This document shows, piece by piece, positions 14,908-19,111 of a DNA stretch of 19,111 nt. Both the position numbers and the translations under genes were made by a program. The notes under the pieces were generated by a model. The model searched no databases. It was not told the DNA's origin and saw only the letters and a program-made list of their open reading frames with translations. The DNA is from F23-B02 sp045599385 (GTDB lineage: Bacteria > Bacillota > Clostridia > Oscillospirales > Oscillospiraceae): the NCBI GenBank assembly GCA_045599385.1, contig JAZRVW010000029.1, positions 1-19,111 on the forward strand. The letters run 5' to 3'. Every line of letters begins with the position of its first letter. Positions within the stretch are counted from its first letter, which is position 1.

Positions 14908-15558
14908 ATGAAAAAGACACTATACAGCCTTATGCTTTCCGACGAAGTTGTGGCGGAGATTGACCGCCTTGCCCATAAATACGGCACAAACCGTTCAAAT
15001 CTCATAAATCAGATACTCGCCGAGCACGTGAACCTTGTGACTCCCGAGCGCAGAATTAACGATATTTTCTCTCAGATTGAGCAGCTGCTCTCGCCTTCAC
15101 GCGACCTTGTTCCCTTCTTTGCTCCCAATGCCCTGTCCATGAGCATGAAGAGCTCCCTGGAATACAAATACCGCCCCACCGTAAAATACGAGGTGGAGCT
15201 TTTCCGTGGGAATGAGGAGGCGCTTGGTGAAATTACGGTTAATTTCCGTACCCAGTCTGCCGCGCTGCTCAGCTCCATGGCGGAATTTTTCCGTCTTTGG
15301 AAAAACATTGAGGACGTGCATCTCCGTCCCATACTGGGCATCAACTCTCCCCGTTACGCACTCTGTGACGGCAAGTTCGTGCGCTCCATTGCAATTCCCG
15401 ACCGCGATTGCTCCTCCTCCGAGCTTGCGCAGGTCATATCCGAATACATCAAGCTTTTCGACACCATGATGAAGGGCTATCTCGCAGGGCGCTTTGATGC
15501 CCGCGAGGTTGAAGCCTGCTACTTCTCTCTGCTGAGGAAAAGCCAGATTCTCATCTGA
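14908..15558 (+). CDS. Ribbon-helix-helix (CopG/Arc-like) domain protein of unknown function
   Basis: 216 residues. The first 45 residues fit a ribbon-helix-helix DNA-binding fold: a short beta strand (KKTLYSLMLS), helix A (DEVVAEIDRLAHKYG), the turn TNRSN and helix B (LINQILAEHVN). The remaining 170 residues are not recognised; they look globular and mixed alpha/beta with a strand pair (KYEVELFRG and GEITVNFRT) and a long helical end. I chose the ATG at 14908 because GAGAGGG lies just upstream and the predicted transcription start (about 14885) excludes the longer form beginning at 14866. It ends 14 bases before clpB and shares its promoter. Such placement suggests it regulates the clpB unit, possibly by autoregulation, but this is inference only. 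Confidence 0.85.
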   Translation: MKKTLYSLMLSDEVVAEIDRLAHKYGTNRSNLINQILAEHVNLVTPERRINDIFSQIEQLLSPSRDLVPFFAPNALSMSMKSSLEYKYRPTVKYEVELFRGNEEALGEITVNFRTQSAALLSSMAEFFRLWKNIEDVHLRPILGINSPRYALCDGKFVRSIAIPDRDCSSSELAQVISEYIKLFDTMMKGYLAGRFDAREVEACYFSLLRKSQILI

Positions 15559-15572
15559 CAGGAGGTCAGAAT

Positions 15573-18152
15573 ATGAACGCAAAAAACTTTACGCAAAAAA
15601 CCTATGAGGCCCTGCAAGGTGCAACAGACAAGGCGGGGCAGCTTAATAACCAGTACGTCACGCCCGAGCATCTGCTCTATGCGCTGATTGACTCCGAGGG
15701 CGGTCTTATTCCCACAATGCTGGGTAAAATGGGCGCTGACTGCGGCGCTATTCTCAGCGAGCTTGAAAGCGAGCTCAGGAAGCTTCCTCAGGTCAGCGGC
15801 AGCGTTGAAACATACATTTCCAACGATGCAAACCGCGTGCTTCAGGCAGCCGACAAGGCAAAAGCCTCCATGGGCGACGAATATCTCTCCGTTGAGCACC
15901 TCATGCTCGGCATTTTTGCCGCGGCAACACCCGCAATCAAGCGCATTTTCGCCGACCACGGCATTACAAAAGGCAAATTCACCGAGGAGCTTGCCAAAGT
16001 AAAAAGCGGCCCCGTGACCGGTGACAACCCCGAAAGCACCTATGACGCACTTGCGAAATACGGCTCCGACCTTGTGGAGCGCGCACGCAACAACGAGCTT
16101 GACCCCGTAATCGGCAGAGATGCCGAAATCAGAAATGTCATTCGCATTCTCTCGCGAAAGACAAAGAACAACCCCGTACTCATCGGTGAGCCGGGTGTGG
16201 GCAAAACCGCCATCGCCGAAGGGCTTGCCCAGCGCATTGTCCGCGGCGACGTTCCCGACGGGCTTAAGAGCAAAACCGTTTTTTCTCTTGACATGGGCGC
16301 ACTTATCGCAGGCGCAAAATACCGCGGCGAATTTGAGGAGCGTCTGAAGGCGGTTCTGCAGGAAATCAAGAAGTCCGAAGGTCAGATTATTCTCTTCATC
16401 GACGAGCTGCACACCATTGTGGGCGCGGGCAAAACCGAGGGCAGCATGGACGCGGGAAATCTGCTCAAGCCCATGCTGGCACGCGGCGAGCTTCACTGCA
16501 TTGGCGCAACCACCCTTGACGAGTATCGCAAGTACATTGAAAAGGACGCGGCACTTGAGCGCCGCTTCCAGCCCGTCATGGTTGATGAGCCCACCGTTGA
16601 GGACACGATTTCCATTCTCCGCGGTCTCAAGGAGCGCTACGAGGTATATCACGGAGTCCGAATCCACGACAACGCCATTGTTGCCGCCGCAACCCTTTCA
16701 AACCGCTACATCTCCGACCGTTTCCTTCCCGACAAGGCCATTGACCTTGTGGACGAGGCCTGCGCTCTTATCCGCACGGAGATTGACTCCATGCCCGCCG
16801 AGCTTGACGATATCCGCCGCAAGATAATGCAGCTGGAAATTGAGGAAATGGCGCTTAAAAAGGAAACCGACAGACTTTCCATGGACCGCCTTGAAAAGCT
16901 CACCGAGGAGCTTGCAAACCTCAAGGACAGCTTTAATGAGCACAAGTCCCGCTGGGAAAGCGAGAAAAACAGCGTTGAGGAAGTCAAAAATCTCAAGAGT
17001 GAGCTTGAAAAAATTCACTCCGAGATTGAGAATGCCCAGCTTAACTACGAATATGAAAAGGCGGCACGCCTTAAATATTCCGACCTCCCCGCCCTTGAGG
17101 AAAAGCTTGCCGCGGCGGAGAAGCTCAGCGAGGAGCGCAAGGCCGAAAGCCTTGTGCACGACACCGTAACCGACGAGGAAATAGCGGGCATCGTGGCAAA
17201 ATGGACGGGCATTCCCGTGAGCAAGCTCATGGAGGGCGAGCGTGAAAAGCTTCTGCACCTTGACGATGTTCTCCACAGGCGCGTAATCGGTCAGGACGAG
17301 GCGGTACAGCGCGTCACCGAGGCAATTCTGCGCTCCCGCGCAGGTATTGCCGACCCCAACAGACCCGTTGGCAGCTTCATGTTCCTCGGCCCCACGGGTG
17401 TGGGCAAAACCGAGCTTGCAAAGGCCCTTGCAGAGTGCCTTTTCGACGACGAGCACAACATTGTCCGTATCGACATGACGGAATACATGGAAAAGTTCTC
17501 CGTTTCCCGTCTTATCGGTGCGCCTCCCGGATATGTGGGCTATGACGAGGGCGGTCAGCTTACCGAGGCAGTCCGCCGCAAGCCTTATTCCGTGGTGCTG
17601 TTTGACGAGATTGAAAAGGCGCACCCCGATGTTTTCAACATTCTGCTGCAAATCCTCGACGACGGACGCATCACCGATTCCCAGGGCAGAACCGTTGATT
17701 TTAAGAACACCATTATCATCATGACCTCGAACCTCGGCAGCTCCTATCTGCTGGAGGGAATCACCGAAAACGGTGAAATCTCCGAAGACGCAAGAGAGCT
17801 TGTCATGGCGGAGCTGAAGCGCCGCTTCCGTCCTGAATTTCTCAACCGTCTTGACGAAATTCTCTGCTTCAAGCCCCTTACGAAAAACGAGCTCTGCGGC
17901 ATTGTGGACAACCTTACGGCTTCCCTCCGCGGCAGGCTCAACGAGCGCAGCCTTGACCTTGAGATCACCCCCGAGGCAAAGCAGCTCATCATCGACCGCG
18001 GCTATGACCCCGTATTCGGTGCAAGACCGCTTAAGCGCTATCTGCAGTCGGCGGTGGAAACCCTCATCGCACGCACGATTCTCGCAGGCGGCATTCCCGC
18101 GGGGTACACAATAGTTGTTGACGTTTCAGACGGCGAGCTTATATGCAGATAA
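15573..18152 (+). CDS. clpB: ATP-dependent disaggregase ClpB
   Basis: Hexameric Hsp100 that pulls proteins out of aggregates together with DnaK. The 859 residues are full length (E. coli: 857). Parts in order: N-domain with two Clp_N repeats (about 1-145), AAA-1 with Walker A GEPGVGKT (205-212), Walker B FIDELH (275-280), pore loop AKYRGEFEER and arginine finger ERRF; the coiled-coil middle domain (about 395-525) that separates ClpB from ClpC/ClpA; AAA-2 with Walker A GPTGVGKT (606-613), pore loop GYVGYDEGG, Walker B LFDEIE (676-681) and the sensor/arginine region FGARPLKR. No ClpP-binding IGF/IGL loop is seen, consistent with a chaperone rather than a protease partner. CAGGAGG precedes the ATG. 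It is the second gene of a two-gene unit. Confidence 0.98.
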   Translation: MNAKNFTQKTYEALQGATDKAGQLNNQYVTPEHLLYALIDSEGGLIPTMLGKMGADCGAILSELESELRKLPQVSGSVETYISNDANRVLQAADKAKASMGDEYLSVEHLMLGIFAAATPAIKRIFADHGITKGKFTEELAKVKSGPVTGDNPESTYDALAKYGSDLVERARNNELDPVIGRDAEIRNVIRILSRKTKNNPVLIGEPGVGKTAIAEGLAQRIVRGDVPDGLKSKTVFSLDMGALIAGAKYRGEFEERLKAVLQEIKKSEGQIILFIDELHTIVGAGKTEGSMDAGNLLKPMLARGELHCIGATTLDEYRKYIEKDAALERRFQPVMVDEPTVEDTISILRGLKERYEVYHGVRIHDNAIVAAATLSNRYISDRFLPDKAIDLVDEACALIRTEIDSMPAELDDIRRKIMQLEIEEMALKKETDRLSMDRLEKLTEELANLKDSFNEHKSRWESEKNSVEEVKNLKSELEKIHSEIENAQLNYEYEKAARLKYSDLPALEEKLAAAEKLSEERKAESLVHDTVTDEEIAGIVAKWTGIPVSKLMEGEREKLLHLDDVLHRRVIGQDEAVQRVTEAILRSRAGIADPNRPVGSFMFLGPTGVGKTELAKALAECLFDDEHNIVRIDMTEYMEKFSVSRLIGAPPGYVGYDEGGQLTEAVRRKPYSVVLFDEIEKAHPDVFNILLQILDDGRITDSQGRTVDFKNTIIIMTSNLGSSYLLEGITENGEISEDARELVMAELKRRFRPEFLNRLDEILCFKPLTKNELCGIVDNLTASLRGRLNERSLDLEITPEAKQLIIDRGYDPVFGARPLKRYLQSAVETLIARTILAGGIPAGYTIVVDVSDGELICR

Positions 18153-18200
18153 AAAAACTCACACCCTTTACAATTGCAGTAAAGGGTGTGATTCTTTATT
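18151..18200. terminator. Bidirectional terminator between clpB and the lysR gene
   Basis: A perfect 12-bp stem (18160-18171 with 18179-18190) around a seven-base loop. On the minus strand it is followed by seven T (complement of 18151-18157), a strong terminator for the LysR gene; on the plus strand it is followed by the weaker ATTCTTTATTT for clpB. Its placement between two convergent genes fits a shared terminator. Confidence 0.88.
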
Positions 18201-19080
18201 TAACCGAAAAGATTTCCTTAACAATCTCGATGAATTTTTCCGTTGCGGGTGACGGTGCAGGGCCTTTCCGCACCGCAATGCCGATATCGCGGTAAATCGG
18301 AGTGTCAAACTCCTTGAGCACAACATTAAAGGGCATTCGCTGGGTTACAAGCTCGGAAAGAATGGAAACGCCCAATCCGCTTTCCACCATTGCCATGATG
18401 GAATAATCGTCATTGACCTCGCAGAAGGTATCAAGGGGCTCCTGAAGCTCGGCGTGAAGCTGCATGAAAAGCTTTGACGCCTCGTTGTGCCCGTCCTCAG
18501 AAAGCTTGATTATCCTCTCCCTGCTCAACTCCTGAATTGGAAAGCTTCCGCTGTCTGCTCTCGGGTGGTCGGCGGGCAGCACCGCAAGAAGTCTGTCGCG
18601 GCGCAGAAGCGTGAAGTCAATTTCCTCCGCATAGGGCGCGGATATAAAGCCGCAGTCGATCTCTCCTGCGCGCAGAGCGTCCTCCGTGTCGGAATACTCC
18701 ATATTCTGAAGCTGAAAATCAATGCCGGGGTACCTTTTCTTGAACTCCTTGAGAATTGCGGGAAGCCACTGGGTCGATACGCTGGCGCAGGAGCCGATGC
18801 GGATAAATCCCGTGTCAACTCCCCTGAGCTCGCTGGCGCGCTCCTGCATACTCCGGTATTTGCCGCACAGCTCCTTAATATACGGAAGCATAACAAGACC
18901 GTCAGAGGACAGAGAAAGTCCTCCGCGGCTTCTGTGCAGCAGATTAAGCTTCCACTCCTCCTCTATGTCCGCAACCATGCGGCTTACGGCGGATTGAGTG
19001 TAACCCAGCTGGTCAGCAGCCTTTGAAATACTTCCAAGCTCCACGACTTTTAAAAATGCCTGATACTTTCTGATTGACAT
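18196..19080 (-). CDS. LysR-family transcriptional regulator
   Basis: 294 residues, the usual family length. The N-terminal winged helix-turn-helix (about 1-60) shows the family pattern FLKVVELGSISKAADQLGYTQSAVSRMV, followed by a linker helix and an effector-binding domain of periplasmic-binding-protein type (about 88-294; GFIRIGSCAS at its start, DCGFIS in the first lobe, LGVSIL late in the second). Effector and targets are unknown; LysR regulators are often encoded divergently from their target, and only 31 bases upstream are in the window. GAGGTG lies four to five bases before the ATG at 19078-19080. It is convergent with clpB, so the two probably have no regulatory link. It ends at the shared terminator; its TAA lies just beyond the stem. 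Confidence 0.95.
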   Translation of the reverse strand: MSIRKYQAFLKVVELGSISKAADQLGYTQSAVSRMVADIEEEWKLNLLHRSRGGLSLSSDGLVMLPYIKELCGKYRSMQERASELRGVDTGFIRIGSCASVSTQWLPAILKEFKKRYPGIDFQLQNMEYSDTEDALRAGEIDCGFISAPYAEEIDFTLLRRDRLLAVLPADHPRADSGSFPIQELSRERIIKLSEDGHNEASKLFMQLHAELQEPLDTFCEVNDDYSIMAMVESGLGVSILSELVTQRMPFNVVLKEFDTPIYRDIGIAVRKGPAPSPATEKFIEIVKEIFSVK

Positions 19081-19111
19081 ACCGCACCTCAGTATTCCCG
19101 AATTTCATATA

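Noticed and set aside
15519..16667. Long minus-strand open frame opposite clpB (382 codons)
   Set aside because: Mirror of the clpB frame caused by codon bias; composition rich in Cys, His and Ala without any recognisable domain.

Overview
The window looks like chromosomal core sequence of a Gram-positive bacterium of class Clostridia, probably a gut Oscillospirales/Ruminococcaceae-type genome. This is inferred from the gene order gdpP-rplI-dnaB followed by tilS-hpt-ftsH, from strong AGGAGG-type ribosome binding sites, from GTG and TTG starts, and from a yybP-ykoY (Mn2+) riboswitch. No species can be named, and no mobile element, CRISPR array, tRNA or rRNA is visible.

Layout. (1) Bases 1-3206, minus strand: the first 552 codons of a P-type cation ATPase (it runs off the left edge) and an AI-2E family permease. 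Each has its own promoter and a structured leader ending in a terminator-like hairpin. The ATPase leader is a good match to the Mn2+ riboswitch. The permease leader is clearly related but has a changed core and seems to lack the 5' half of P1. (2) Bases 3207-12828, minus strand: one apparent eight-gene operon reading gdpP, rplI, dnaB, tilS, hpt, ftsH, ychF and a UPF0126 membrane protein, driven by a promoter at 12800-12828. It joins c-di-AMP breakdown, ribosome assembly, replication, tRNA(Ile) lysidine formation, purine salvage, membrane proteolysis and a translation-associated ATPase. Several junctions overlap or are very short. (3) Bases 12881-14650, plus strand: a sugar-nucleotidyltransferase with an unusual C-terminal tail resembling the last domain of phosphomannomutases, then a LUD-domain protein with its own promoter and terminator. 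(4) Bases 14850-18190, plus strand: a promoter, a ribbon-helix-helix protein of unknown role and the disaggregase ClpB as a two-gene unit, ending in a hairpin shared with (5) a convergent LysR-type regulator on the minus strand (18196-19080).

The most interesting signals are the paired, diverged riboswitch-like leaders at the left end, the internally shortened nucleotidyltransferase/phosphomannomutase fusion, and the unnamed DNA-binding protein that appears to be co-transcribed with clpB. No clearly undescribed multi-gene system was found; most of the window is conserved housekeeping sequence.
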